Below are positions 46,294 to 58,388 of a DNA stretch of 64,000 nucleotides, in pieces. Numbering within the stretch: position 1 is the first letter of the stretch; each line of letters opens with the position of its first letter. Below the pieces are notes generated by a model. It did not search any database. It saw nothing but the letters and a program-made list of their open reading frames with translations, and had not been told where the DNA came from. Source of the stretch: Sclerodactyla briareus (lineage: Eukaryota > Echinodermata > Holothuroidea > Dendrochirotida > Sclerodactylidae); contig JAODTK010005676.1 in assembly GCA_026419785.1 (NCBI GenBank), positions 124,001 through 188,000 of the forward strand. Reading direction: 5' to 3'. Made by a program: the position numbers and the translations under genes.

Positions 46294-46307
46294 TTTTTTT
46301 TTTTTTT

Positions 46308-46372
<65 letters not shown>

Positions 46373-46399
46373 TTTTTTTTTTTTTTTTTTTTTTTTTTT

Positions 46400-46480
<81 letters not shown>

Positions 46481-46484
46481 TTTT
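46294..46484. repeat. ~190-bp nearly pure T tract
   Basis: All bases are T except G at 46308, 46372, 46400 and 46480. ORFs of poly-Phe or poly-Lys over it are artefacts. It could be an expanded poly(A) tail of a minus-strand retrotransposon insertion, or a sequencing or assembly artefact. Confidence 0.95.
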
Positions 46485-46544
46485 ACACACACCTCTGGAC
46501 AGCGTGTAGCCCATATAGCCAATATGTATGGGTGCTCTGTCAAT

Positions 46545-46605
46545 CTTCTCGGGGTTCGAACCTCGCAACCCGGGAACATCAAACTTCGTAAATTTTTGGT
46601 GCATT
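46545..46605. repeat. GTTCGATGTTCC-family fragment, copy 5
   Basis: GGTTCGAACCTCGCAACC, then GGGAACATCAAACTTCG and AAATTTTTGGTGCATT, resembles the border and unit of the copies at 24740 and 36205. Confidence 0.5.
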
Positions 46606-46609
46606 AAAA

Positions 46610-48530
46610 CTCAAAATTGAAACATGACATTGGGTAGAACCCCACTTAATTTGGGCTTTGGTCATTTGTGTCCCAGCAATCTTGAAGTAAAGTAAGTATC
46701 AGGAACTTTTTTTGAAGGAAATTGAAATTTCTGCATTTTTCATGCCCCAATTATATTGGGGGTGGGGTGGGTAGCTTCGTTGGTGGGGCACACAGCTCTG
46801 TAGGGTGAAGACACATGTCCATGCCCCCTCCTGGCAAGACCACACCACTGACCATTGGAGAAAGGCATATGAATGACTGATATCAAATTTAAGTGACACT
46901 ATAACCTAATTCACTGTACACAATTAGCGGTGTATCGATCTACCCATGACCTAGCTTCGTACTGTACAGGGGTGATGAAGGAACAAGGCTCCGTTCTGTG
47001 AAAACTTAGTATTTGTATGTAGTTTCTTTTATGATAGATTTCTACAGCTCACTGCAGGGCCAAACAGCCCTTATTAGCACCAAATGGATCCTGGCTCCTG
47101 ACCAAAATCACCCACTTAGCCTTACAGTACACACTGTAATACTTAGGCTGGCAAGATGGCCAGACGGCCCAGACCTGTATTGATGGGAGGCCAAGTATTT
47201 CCAGGCTTCCCTCTTATGCATGCCGATATTATACCCCCTGCATTGGCATATACCCATATCTTTTGAAAGACTTAAAAAGCCCCCCCCCCCTCTTCAAAAT
47301 AGACACTATAAGGACACCACGTATCCTGGACAATTTTGAATTGGCTGAATAAGTGGCCCTTAGCATATGAAAGGTGACCCAGTGCCCCCTTGGTCACTAT
47401 GGTCAGCAGTTTCTTGTGCTGTGGCGTGGTTCTAGGATCAGTATTTCCCTGTCACCTGCTCTGGTTCCACTGGTTGTTCGTTGCTGTCATATCTGACCTC
47501 ATGCAGGGCTGTCTGGATGTCCGGTATCCGATTACATGCCCACACACCTCCCGGGAGTAGTTTTCTTCATTTGCTAAATCGGATTTGTTCTTGGATGAGC
47601 TGGTGTTGTAATAAAACCTGGCGGAGCTCAATTTGACAATTTTGTTGGATCTTGTGCTGTGGACATCTGCGCCCTTTAGCTACAGATGTGGCTGCGCCAG
47701 AACGCTCGTAATTACCTGAACATCAGCCACCTCTTTAGGATCCTTGCTTACATATTTGGGCTCTGAGTTTATCTATCCTTCTTGGATATGATGCTCAAGT
47801 GCTCAGTGGGGTCCAGTGACTGATCCCCTTGTTTTTAAAGGAGCCTATATAGTTTATGAGTTTTTAAACTGTCCAGAGGTGGAATTTTTTTTGTGTTAAT
47901 TTCTGTTTTCCTCAAGAGGATAGGTTTGTGACATTTCTTGTGAAAATAGGTCAGCTGATTCTTCAGGCCCCCAAGGCCTCGCATGGAATAAAGAATGAGT
48001 AGAGTGCTGCGCAGTCATTTTCTCTTTGCAGAGAATGATGAACATATCAACTAATTGCATGCTTAAAGGGATCTCCAAGATTGTAACTCCACCCTCGCTC
48101 ATAAGATACTCTACTAATCTCTGGGTTTTCTAAATCTTCTAAACTTTTATTTCTTGCGCTGGCGTAAGGATCTTGCTGATGTCGGATGTGGGGTGGGGGG
48201 GAGGGGTTTGGGGGGAGGGGGGAGTAGGGGAGGGGGGGCAGGGTTTGGGGGGAGGGGGGAAGGGGGGCATGTGCAGCTATGTATGTTTTCATTGAAGCCT
48301 TTAACAAAGTGGGAGACAAGATATTCCTCAATACATGAGTGATGGATGCTTCGAAAAACCGTAGTTTGAATTTCCACAACAAAACTTTCCGTATCACAGT
48401 TCTATGTTATTGCTTTGTTGGTCCTCATTACAAATCCTAAGGATGTAGGCTACACAAAGTATTTCACAGAAAAAATCCTCTTGCGAACATGGTATTAGTC
48501 ATTTGGGAGGCGGCGGAAAGACTAATTCTC
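46610..48530. other. No gene supported; G-rich tracts
   Basis: C run at 47280; G-rich polypurine tract 48185-48270, whose translation gives the Gly-rich and Pro-rich ORFs found there. Nothing else is recognisable. Confidence 0.4.
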
Positions 48531-48639
48531 CCAATGCTCAGTGAGGATGCCCCATGTGATTAAAATCCCCTCCCCTGATGTTTTGGGCACCCTGGTGTAT
48601 TCAAAATGCATGACGGGACGGCAAATCCTAAATGGGTGC

Positions 48640-48960
48640 GAATTTCGTCAAACCATGTTTTGGGGGACATCAGTGGTGGAGTTTCAAGCCGTACTAAGGT
48701 GTCTACCGTCGTTCCTCAATTGTTTTGTCGTGTAGGGCATGTGGGTCCAAGTTGTTTCACGAGAGCCTCCTGTTCATCTGAGCTGTCACATACTTTGTCG
48801 TGATCGTCTCTGTGTTCGCCCAGTTTCTTATTTCTTCTGGCAACCACTTTTTGGTCCCCTTTCTACTCAGGAATGTGCCCACACTGGGCGGCACTGGTGG
48901 TGGAACCCGCACTCATGCATTTGGTCCTTTTCCCCGCACTCAAGACAAAACAGCCTAAAT
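48640..48960 (+). pseudogene. Possible LINE ORF1-type zinc-knuckle remnant
   Basis: In shifting plus frames the segment reads FCRVGHVGPSCFTRASCSSE, then SHTLS, DRLCVRP and MCPHW or ECAH. Cys, Gly-His and Cys spacing resembles the tandem CCHC knuckles of LINE ORF1 nucleic-acid-binding proteins (CxxC..GHxxxxC..CxxC..H..C). Several cysteines are displaced by frameshifts or substitutions, so the assignment is tentative. Confidence 0.28.
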
Positions 48961-48989
48961 CACTTGGCACTATTTAGGCTGTACAGTAT

Positions 48990-51900
48990 GTAATGATGCT
49001 AGACAATCAGATTGACACTTCCATGCTCCCCAACATACCTGTTAATCAAATTTCCACCCGGCACTCAAAATGGCCTGGGCACATCCCTGTACCCCCCACG
49101 ATTGACTCTAGTGTGTTTTTATGGGGGAGGGGGGGGAGGGGGGAAGGGGGGGGGAGGGGGAGGGGGTTGAAAGTTCCTTTTCATTCATAAACGGCAGTCG
49201 CTCTTCCGAAAAAAAGACATGCTAGAATCATCTGTCAGTCTTCTTTTTTTTTCCCCCCCCCAAAATCGGTCACCGTTATTTCCTTCCATCAACTTCATTA
49301 GTTACTCTTCCCCGTCTTCATTTCTCTTTAGTGATTTGATTGCATGGAGCGCCAAGGTCAGTTTAGTTTAGTAAGGGAAATTATTGGGGCAATCATTGAG
49401 GCCCTCTCCGTGCCAAGTGTGGGAAAAACATTGATGTCGATGGGTGTTGCCAGGCACTCGGAGGTGATTCTGCTGAATGGTCTGAAATCTGAATTGTAAA
49501 CTGGAACAGTGGTTATTCTCGAAGGTTAGTGCATCTATTTCAAAAGGTTTTCTTTCTCCAAGGGGGAATTTGGTATTCAAATACGACTTGGAGCCTATGC
49601 TAATTCTAAACGCGGTGAATAAAAGCTTCTATTTCCCTCCATTGACAGTCTGTCATTCGACACACAATATGGGAAAAATGTGGCGAAATTTGGGCAGTTA
49701 CTGGGAACATGAATATTATTAGCAAATCCAATAATATAATGAAGGGTTGCCCATGCATCTCATCATGTTTAATATTCCCAATCATTGGAACGATTCTACA
49801 CATGGAAATTTCACTGGTGTGGGCAGGGCTATCCTAGCTTTATTCTGTTTTCTGTCTGCTTTGAGATTGTTTGCGGGGTTGCAAAAGCTGCCGGGATAAG
49901 ATGGAGTTACTAGGACAACTGCTAAGTTAGAATGAGCTTAAGGAGGTGAGTTCGGTCGCTAGTAATACCCAAACCAGTAAGTTTTGGGGAATTGCACTTT
50001 CACCACTAAACCTGTGCAGTATGCCACCTACTAGCTAGCTAGATCTAGCATAATTGTACGGCCCAGAGGTGGCCACTTCCGTCATTCCAAATTATGCCAG
50101 CTTCACAAGCTTTAGACCATCTCTTAATAATAATTGCCATAACAGGGGGTTTGGGGGCATTTTCACACTGCAACGATGACAATAACTAATAAAATTGAAT
50201 AAAATCGATGTCACCTAATGCAATAAAGCCCACGATAACGGCGGCAGGGAGCTGCATAGCTGTGACGTCGAATGTGTACACTCTCCTGATTGGTTAGGCA
50301 ATTTTATTGTTCAAGTTTATGGGCCGGTTTCATTGCGCACAATCAGTCCCCCTTTAATCGTTATCATCATCGTTCAAGTGTGACCATTGCTATCGGGTTT
50401 ATGTGTGAGCGCTAACTGTTATAGTTACTGTTATCGTTATGGTTACAGCGTGACCTCGCCCCTATGGTAATATCAGCTGTTCCATGCACCCTCTGACCCA
50501 GGGTGCATCATATTCAACTGTGGCACATGGTTGGTCACCTTGCTCACAGGGGTTCTGAACTGTAACATAAAGTGATGTCAAACCATTGTGGCGAAAACTA
50601 TTCAGCCATGGGTTGTTAAGAAGTTAAGAGCTTCCCCCTCCCCACACTGATACACGGTGATAAAATTGGGCCTTGATGTAGGTCCACTGAGGGCCCCCAG
50701 GGTGCAGGGCTATTAAGCAGAGGCATATTTCAGGGGGACGGCTGTGGGTGGAAGGGGGTAATTGACCCAAGTCCGCCCCTGAATGTAGAGTTGATCTCTG
50801 AGTGCAAAAATCAGGTTTTTTGTTTGAGTAGGCAAGGCGTCTTAATGCGATGAACACGGAGGTTAGATGGTAGGAAACCGTAAACATATAGGCCATTATG
50901 GAGTAATTTAGGAACTGAAGTAGACCTCCTGCACCTACACTCAGTCCCTCCTGGTCACAGCCCGAACTGTGGTTGCTTTGGTTCTAAATGAACATTTAGT
51001 TCTAAATGAATATTTGTACTATTCAACTTGTCCCCGTGCGGGGGTTGACCTCTTTGTCAGTTCTCTTTGCCTTGTGTAGAGCGGTTCAAGTATGCACTCT
51101 GTCATATCTGAGGGTGGGGAGTATAGCGTTATCATGAATCAATCAGTATACTAATTGAGCTGTTCAGTGCATATGAATATAGGAACTGGAAGTGCGTGCG
51201 GATGCACGCACAATGGCTGAATATAACATGTAGCAAATGCATCGAACAAGGCATTTTTTTAAATGATTGTCTGCTGTTTCCTCTTTCACTTGGCGGATGC
51301 CAATTTACAAGTTCTCCACAAAATTTGAATTAACTCTGGATTACACCTCCTTTTCAAATGGGTACAATATGACAGATACCTATTTATTCCACTGATTTTT
51401 CCTCCCAAGTTTGAATGCAAAAAGAGCATATTTCATTGGACATATTTATTCTGTTGTCAAAGTTTTTTTTCTCATGTTTAGCAGCAATTTGTTCACCACA
51501 GCGATCGATTTGGAATAACTCGCAAGTTGCAGAGCTGTGAATAAGTGACTGACTTCAGGCATTCTATTTTCAGTAATTATTCCATGGAAACGATATATTG
51601 ACTGTGGCATATGGAAGAATCTGTTCTGATGATCGAATCATGCTCAGTATAGAAGATTGGAAAATATCTGTTTCTCATTAGGTGATCGTTTCATGATTAC
51701 TTCCATTATAATTTTTCAGCTTCAAGGCATTAATATCATAGCTGCGTTTCGAACCAACGTGTGCATGATTTTTGTGTTTGAATCAAAAGCACAGTAAAAA
51801 CCAGTGACTCAGTCTGGAACAAAAAAAATGTGCTCAAAAGTTGGTCATTCTTGACATTCAGACAAACCAAAAATTGAGCCCTGAAACTACTTCACATACT
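48990..51900. other. No gene supported
   Basis: G-rich tract at 49124-49165; otherwise AT-rich with short unrecognised ORFs. Confidence 0.4.
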
Positions 51901-51919
51901 CAACTTACACCTTATGACA

Positions 51920-52665
51920 AGGACGGTTGGGGTGGCCAGCCCAGGTTTTTGTGATTGCCAGATACTTGTCAGCAAATTTTTTAAAAAAAAATGGGGATGC
52001 GCGGGGGTTGCCAAAAAGGGGTGAGTATTCGAAGTTAACAGATCACGAACCTGTTCTGTTTTGTGGACCCCACAATTCTGCCTGCTGCAGGCCACAAAAT
52101 TCAAATTTAGCCATGCCTAATTGGGGTCCTTCCAGATTGCCTCCAGCTACCTTAGCCACGCCTTATGAAATACCCTGTTTAAATCTAATCTCATTATTCA
52201 ACTTACCCCACTGACTATGCACCCACCCCCATCCACGTCTACTTCTGGCAAGTACACAAATGCGGTTGGCCCCCCCATCGCCCTTCTCTTTTTGCCAGGC
52301 TGTTGTCTATTTCGTCGAGTTTTTGGCTCTCAGGATATTCGCCCAGAAATCGTTCCTAGTAGCGTTTTTCTGGCTTTCTATCATCCGTTCTTAAGTTTCG
52401 CTGAATTTGTCAGCGTTTCGTCACCTTTCGTTCAAGTATCTCTTCACTTACGTGAGTTTTGAAAGGTTTTTATTCTCTCTCTACCGCTGTTTCTGCGCGA
52501 GCGTTAGCCTAGCGATGGGGTGGCCAACCCGCATTTGTGTAATTGCCAGAAGCCTCGACTTGGCATGGGGGTTGGTGCATATTCCATGTGGTAAGTTGTG
52601 AATAATTCACATATTCCAAACCCTTTCTGTTTTGGTGACTCTACATGCACAGCATTTTTTTTAGC
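51920..52665. repeat. Cluster of 1313-MITE-related fragments
   Basis: GGGGTGGCCAGCCC..TTTTTGTGATTGCCAGA (about 51928-51962) is repeated as GGGGTGGCCAACCCGC..TTGTGTAATTGCCAGA (about 52517-52550). Each is followed within about 100 bases by a terminal-repeat-like ACAGATCACGAACC..TGTTCTGTTTTGTGG. Between them, 52180-52300 matches 17695-17830 in the inverse sense. These look like broken or nested copies of one MITE family. Confidence 0.5.
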
Positions 52666-52669
52666 TTAT

Positions 52670-53000
52670 TCTACTCATTATGGGGAGTCCTACAATATCA
52701 AGCTGGCAACACTGAAGTTCACAACATTTTTCATGCTAATGGTTATCAGGCGATTTCTCATCAAGTGCACAGGCCCCTCTCCCCTCTTAAATGTTTTGCT
52801 TTCTAGTCCCCATCTTTCCCATTTCTGGGCAAAATTTCTGATATTTTCTGGTATTCGACCCATGTGCTCCCCACAAGAACAATTCCTAACAAACGTCATT
52901 CTTCCACTCGTTCCCACCTGATATGCAGGCAAAATCAAGATGATGCTGAGATACCTTTAACCTACTAGAATATACAGTGCATGGCATATGCACGGGGTGG
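52670..53000. other. No gene seen
   Basis: Unrecognised short ORFs on both strands (52598-52921 and 52690-52938). Confidence 0.35.
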
Positions 53001-53009
53001 GGTGTTTGG

Positions 53010-53240
53010 GGGTCAGAACCCCCCTCCAATGACCCAAGTGATCAATAAATTTTTGACACAAAAATTGAGTTTTTTGCAGTTCAGTAAGTAGGAGTTTTGC
53101 CGCTGCTATTTACAAATCTTGCAGCAGCATTTGTTGAGGGGCCCATAAATTGTTATTTATTTACCACCTAGAGGGCGAGGCCATTTATGAGGGCGTGCTT
53201 CCCTTGGGTTCCTACCTCAAACCCCCCCCCCCTTTTCAAT
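53010..53240 (+). repeat. Dispersed repeat shared with 31490-31760
   Basis: GGGGGTCAGAACCCC, ATGACCCAAGTGA and ACACAAAAA, then a distal CTTGGGTTCCTACC and C run, occur in the same order as at 31490-31760. Confidence 0.5.
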
Positions 53241-53244
53241 CGAT

Positions 53245-53940
53245 ACTGTTCGTAAAATCATTCAACTCTGAATTAGCCAAGCAGCTGGCTCAGTAATTGG
53301 TGCAGTCGGTCATATTTGCAATTGGACTCCAATTGATCGTTCAATGTTGAAAAAACTTCACCTAAAATCAACATTGGAAGTTCAACTCCTATCTACATCT
53401 GCTAGTCGTGCCAAACATGAGAATGTACATCGGAGAGGTTGTCGTGAAAATTGGGTTCTCAGTTGATTGGGCAGACCATATGAAAGTTAAATTTTCCTCT
53501 CATCTGTGAGAGATGCAGAACTGTTCCCTCACTCAAACTAAATGGACTCTAATAATAGAACCAAATTAACCTTCCATCTATTGCTAAGCTCTTGTTCAAA
53601 AGATGTTACATGCAACTAAAATATTTGGCATTGAATCAATAATGCCTGATGCGATGGAAAATTGCAGGAAGTGGCTCCGGCTCGGTGTGAAATTTGCCGA
53701 TGACATGTGGTATGTTGCCTAGAAACGGTAATTCTGGTGTGCTAGTCTATGAACGAGAAATGAAGTAGGCCTCATTAGGCTCTTAGAAAACATAAGGTGC
53801 CATGTGATATAAGTAAATTGATAGAGGGACATGCTCAATTTGGGGCTCTTAAAATTTTTGACTGTCATGAAGTTCACACCATTAATGCAACTCATAAATT
53901 GTTAGTGGAATGATGTAAGAAACAATTTAGTACAATGGAG
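53245..53940. other. No gene seen
   Basis: AT-rich sequence with no recognisable feature. Confidence 0.4.
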
Positions 53941-53943
53941 GAA

Positions 53944-53945
<2 letters not shown>

Positions 53946-53978
<33 letters not shown>
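53946..53978. repeat. Run of 33 consecutive G
   Basis: This is the longest uninterrupted G homopolymer in the window and can form G-quadruplexes. The Pro-rich minus-strand ORF over it (53892-54434) is an artefact of the run. Confidence 0.95.
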
Positions 53979-53979
<1 letters not shown>

Positions 53980-54339
53980 GGAGGTTTTGCTGGCCAAATA
54001 ACCAAGACAGCCCTCATTTCACCAATTCTGATGGGCTGATCTGGAGGGTTAAGGGGTGAACATTCCGGGTCTGCTTTTAAAATAGGGTAGTAAAGGGGAA
54101 AAAAAAGGGTGGTTGGGGGGAGGGGAGAGAGGTTAAAATCCATATTGGCGGTACCAAGATGTATATTGTAGGATCCCTCTTTGGTAGAGTCTGCTGAGCG
54201 AGCAAAATATGGGTCCCTAGACACGTGCCACTGGACATTCACAAACGAGTCATTCAACACCCTCCCCCCTATCACTGTGAGCATGTAGGAATTCGATAAG
54301 TTGATCCTTTTTTGATTCCTTGCTGCGAGGCAAAGGAAT

Positions 54340-55390
54340 CTAGCATCATGCATGGGGTTTATGTGTGTGTGTGTCTGTGACCTTTCTTGTAAACACATGG
54401 AAGAATGAAAGACGCCAGGTCCGATGATTTTCACACTTGGTGGTAAGAGTCACCATTATCATAGATGATCCCTTTGTTTTGTTGCTAATCTCATTATTAT
54501 TCATGAGGTCGTCGCAGGCTAGAGGAAATAAAAAAAAATGTGAATATCTCCACGACTGTACGTCGATTGGCTCAACCTTGCTTCAGTGTAATTGGCATGA
54601 GATCAGGTTTATATGTAGGGTAACACTTTGATGGGCAGCCTCATTAACAGCGGCGCCTAATTGTAATTTGTGTATTTTCCCCTTGTGTTAGGATTCTTGT
54701 AAACACAATAGTTGAAGACGCACTGTCCGATGATTTCATACTTGGTTGGTAGTCACCGTGGTCTGTATATGGTCCCTCTTGTTTTTGTGCCGATCTCATG
54801 ATGATTTCTGAGTGGGTGGCGGAGCTTTAAAAAAAGGCGATAGGCCCTTTAAATATCATATCTCCACAGCCGTATGGTGATTTGCCAAAACTTGGTTTAG
54901 TGTGATGGGCAAGAGGTAGATGTATGGTTGGGTCACTTCCTTTAGCTCATTAATACTCAAGGGCGGAGCCAAAATGATTTCCGCCTAATTTTGGCTTGGT
55001 AACACGATAACTGGAAGACGCAAGTTCTATTGGTCTCATACTTGGGGTGGTAATTACCCAGAAGGTTTAGATGATGCCATTGCTTTTTGGCTGAGTTCAT
55101 TACTATTCATGAGTGGGCGGGGATAGGGGAAATTTTCCAAAATGTCAATATCTCCACAGCCGTACGTGCGATTTTGCTCAAACTTGCTGCAGTGTAATTG
55201 GCATGAGTCAGGTTTATATGTAGATACACATTTGATGCATCACATTATATTTATGGGGGCGGGGCCTATACGTAATTTTGTGTGCTTGTGTTACGCTTCC
55301 TTGTGAACCCGATAAGTGCAGAAGACGCAAGGTCCGATTGATTTCATACTTGGTGGTAGATCACCCATGATCTGAGAAATTCACGTTGCA
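54340..55390 (+). repeat. Satellite 4: ~304-bp tandem array, about 3.5 copies
   Basis: CTTGTAAACACA/CTTGGTAACACG/CTTGTGAACCCG markers lie near 54389, 54694, 54995 and 55299 (305, 301 and 304 bp apart). Units share GAAGACGCA.GTCCGATGATTTCATACTTGG-type, ATCTCCACAGCCGTA and AATTGGCATGAG-type blocks. The head CTTGTAAACACGATAA and the CATACTTGG block also begin satellite 1 monomers, so the two arrays belong to one superfamily. Confidence 0.9.
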
Positions 55391-55399
55391 TAAAACTGC

Positions 55400-57580
55400 T
55401 CTGCTAATGATGCGATGTCGAAGGTCACTTGGGAGCGCACAGAGACTGAATGCACAAGTAGTGTATTCAGCAATAGGATAAGTATCTTTCATTGAGCAGA
55501 GCATCGAATCAATCTTCCGAAACCCCCTGGGGGGGGAAATTATGAATCTCTCACCCTGAAACATCACTAATATGAACTAATACGTAGACATTAACAAAAA
55601 TGAGAATCTCCAATAGAGTAAATATCATTTTGGTTCCTCACTAGGTATTTGTGTGTTCACCAAATATCAAGGAATCACGTAGCCTTTTTGCTCTTGTTCA
55701 ACCTTTTTTTGGTCATGATCAGTAATTTGAGGAGCGAAAAGTTATTTTCTCTATCCACTTATTACCATGCGCCCCGCATGGTGCCTGCCCGCCATTGGAG
55801 GGAGCCTTTTCTATATGTAACTCTTTTATGTTGTCTTTTTGAAGCCCCCTCCAAAAGAATAAATGCATCACTTCTGCAAATTAGGCCCTGTGTAAATTGT
55901 ACCACTTGCTACACAATGATTTAATTGGGCATTCCATAAATGTGGAGCCAGTAGATTCACATTTGTAAATTTTCACGAGACAATTACTGTTAGCCGAGAA
56001 CAATTATTCTGGTTGTTTTTATCATATCAAACCCATTTTGTTACATTGCTGAAACCAACAAAATGTGTATCACACCAACAGTCAACCCTGAACCCACCCC
56101 ATCAATCGCAATTACTGAGGTGGGGGTCGTGACGCCCCCATCTTTTATGAAGGTCTCCATACATAACATTTTTTGCCATCATCTTCTGCTTTGAACCTCT
56201 GCCCCTGCCCCCTCCCTCCCTCCCTCCCTCCCATGGTCCCACCACCACAGTGGTCAGGCCCCCCCTCATATACACCCCTCACAGTCCTGCTTCCTAGAAT
56301 TTTGACTGCCTGATCATTTTGGCCAGAACTCTATATACTGAAGGTCCAGTCAATTGGTCAGAATCCCCAAAAAGTGTGGGGCACATGTCCCCACCCCCCA
56401 TGCAGTCCCCCAGTTATTGCCACCCATTCAGTACCTTTACCCTCTCCCAATTCCACCCTCACCCCCCTCCTTCCCATCATAATGACGCCAGGCTAGGAAC
56501 ATCCCAAATACTTGTATTAAATGATTCACAATGTAATGTACATTCAGACAACTCACAATTACACAATAATTCTACTATGGAAGTTCTTGAGTGAGTCGCC
56601 CATGTGTACCTGCATGTACAGACTGCTTCGGTGGAATAATTGTCGCGGAAAGAATCAGGCCTATAGTGACCTAGTTTATATTGTATGGGTCCCCATGCAC
56701 TTCCTTGAGTATATAGCCTAGCATTCAACCAAAGGATTTACAGTTATTTGACGAGGCATCTTGCAGCACATTTTGATTCTTAAATGACTGTGAATTCATG
56801 TCTGAAACCGTCTCACAGTATATAGAAATTATTTTTATGTTGACATATATTCTAAGCTATGCGTGCGACATCAACCACAAGGTAAAGGATTGTTCATTGT
56901 GACGTCTCGCAAACATGCGGTCCCTCTATTGCAGTCATAAAAAAGATATATATGAAAAAATAGCACAGAAAATGAAAATATCCTTAAAAATAAGCTTGAA
57001 AATCGTTCAATATTGCACCTACTTTTTGCGCCAAAAAATTGTCCAAAGGGAGGGACCCCAACCCTCCGAGCCCTTAGCATGTCTTCTTGCCCCCTCCTAT
57101 ATAGTTAAAAATTTGGGATACGCCCCTGGGTTGTGTTATATATGACTAACCCTGGCGCTATACCTCTGCCTAATGATAAAATGAGTGAGTTCTTAGTTCA
57201 GACTAGAAACAGTACTGACATGTACGGCCGTGAACCAGCCACCAACATAGTTTGGTTCCTAGCTGCCATGTCTCTTGGAAACCTATTCCGCTTTCATCTC
57301 ACCTACATCCGAAGGGTAATAACACTGCATTATACTTTACTATTTCCTTCAAAGGCTGTCAAGAGTGATATCGGAGCGTCGTTATTTTTCGAATTCCACT
57401 TGGTTCCTGTTAGGGTAACAGCGTATTGCGGACGGGTATTTAGTTCCCCGGTGTTGATACATGTATCGTCGTACTACTGCAGTCTACTCCCAGCAAGTCT
57501 GTAACCCCTTCAATGTTTGAAAAACCTTACTCGTTATGTTCTGCTGGAGGTTATTTTTTTTACCGCCTTAGGAGTTGGTA
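55400..57580. other. No gene supported
   Basis: (CCCT)n occurs at about 56208-56232. GGGATACGCCCCTG near 57116-57129 is a hAT-like right end without a found partner. A 123-codon ORF at 57133-57504 is unrecognised. Confidence 0.4.
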
Positions 57581-57594
57581 TCAAGTGAGTGTCA

Positions 57595-58046
57595 CAGTGG
57601 CGTATCCAGTACGGGGGGGGGGGGGGGGGGAAAGTTTATCCCCTGACAAAATATTGAGAGACATATTGGGAAATCGAAAGCTTAAAAACGGGAACTGAAA
57701 GGCGATGAATGGGGAACACTGAAAGAATAGGGTTAACCCGAAAATCTGTAGAGTTGGGAACAATTGGAAAATGGCTCTGAGGTAATGAGGGTACAGTGAG
57801 GTACGAGGCGCCAGCTTTTTTTGACGCCCCTACGCATTTAGACGTCCCTGATGGTAATGAGTGTATAGTGGAGTACGAAGCTGCTTTTTTTGAACATCCG
57901 TTACAGAGTTAGACGTCACCTCCCCCCCCCCCCCCAACAAATTCTCTGCTCACACTTCCGTGAAACTAGGGAACACCGAAGAAATTGCCCGATTCAAGAA
58001 AATTGTCTTGCCCCCTCCGACTTCGAAAAGGCTGGCTACAGGCCCG
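57595..58046. mobile_element. hAT-like MITE with perfect 8-bp target duplication
   Basis: GAGTGTCA occurs immediately before (57587-57594) and immediately after (58047-58054) the element. The left end CAGTGGCGTATCCAG and the complement of the right end (CGGGCCTGTAGCCAG) are imperfect inverted repeats of the hAT type. Inside are an 18-G run (57613-57630), a ~70-bp tandem duplication (57780-57925) and a C run. It is non-coding and about 452 bp long. Confidence 0.8.
57780..57925 (+). repeat. ~70-bp tandem duplication inside the hAT-like MITE
   Basis: GGTAATGAG.GTA.AGTG.GGTACGA.GC..GCTTTTTTTGA..C and TTAGACGTC repeat in order at about 57782 and 57851. Confidence 0.8.
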
Positions 58047-58388
58047 GAGTGTCAGTAGCATAAATTGTAGAATACGGTTCCATTATTCAGCCCTCATTTA
58101 GTCCATTAGGCAGTTCTGACTCGTATAGTGTAACATATTGCATTCATGAGCTTAAACCTCAGGCTTGGGTTTCAAATAAACCATAGAGCCAATTAATTCA
58201 CAGTCTCCCATAATAAAACAAACTGCTTCTAGTGGAGGGGGGAGGTGGAAGGGTACTAGCATAAATGTTGGTGACAATTGCTAATTCCTGTAATGATAGC
58301 GATAACCAACAATAAAAGAAATGATAGGAGGTTTGTAAAAGTACGTCAATTATGGACTTGGAGTTTTTTGTCAACTCCATCGTCATAT

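Noticed and set aside
46224..46607. Poly-Phe and poly-Lys ORFs
   Set aside because: They are translations of the ~190-bp T tract.
53892..54434. 180-codon Pro-rich minus-strand ORF
   Set aside because: Its length depends on the 33-G run; neither side has a recognisable domain.
57116..57594. One hAT element from GGGATACGCCCCTG to CAGTGGCGTATCC
   Set aside because: The two ends point away from each other, so they belong to different elements; the second pairs with 58046 by its target duplication.
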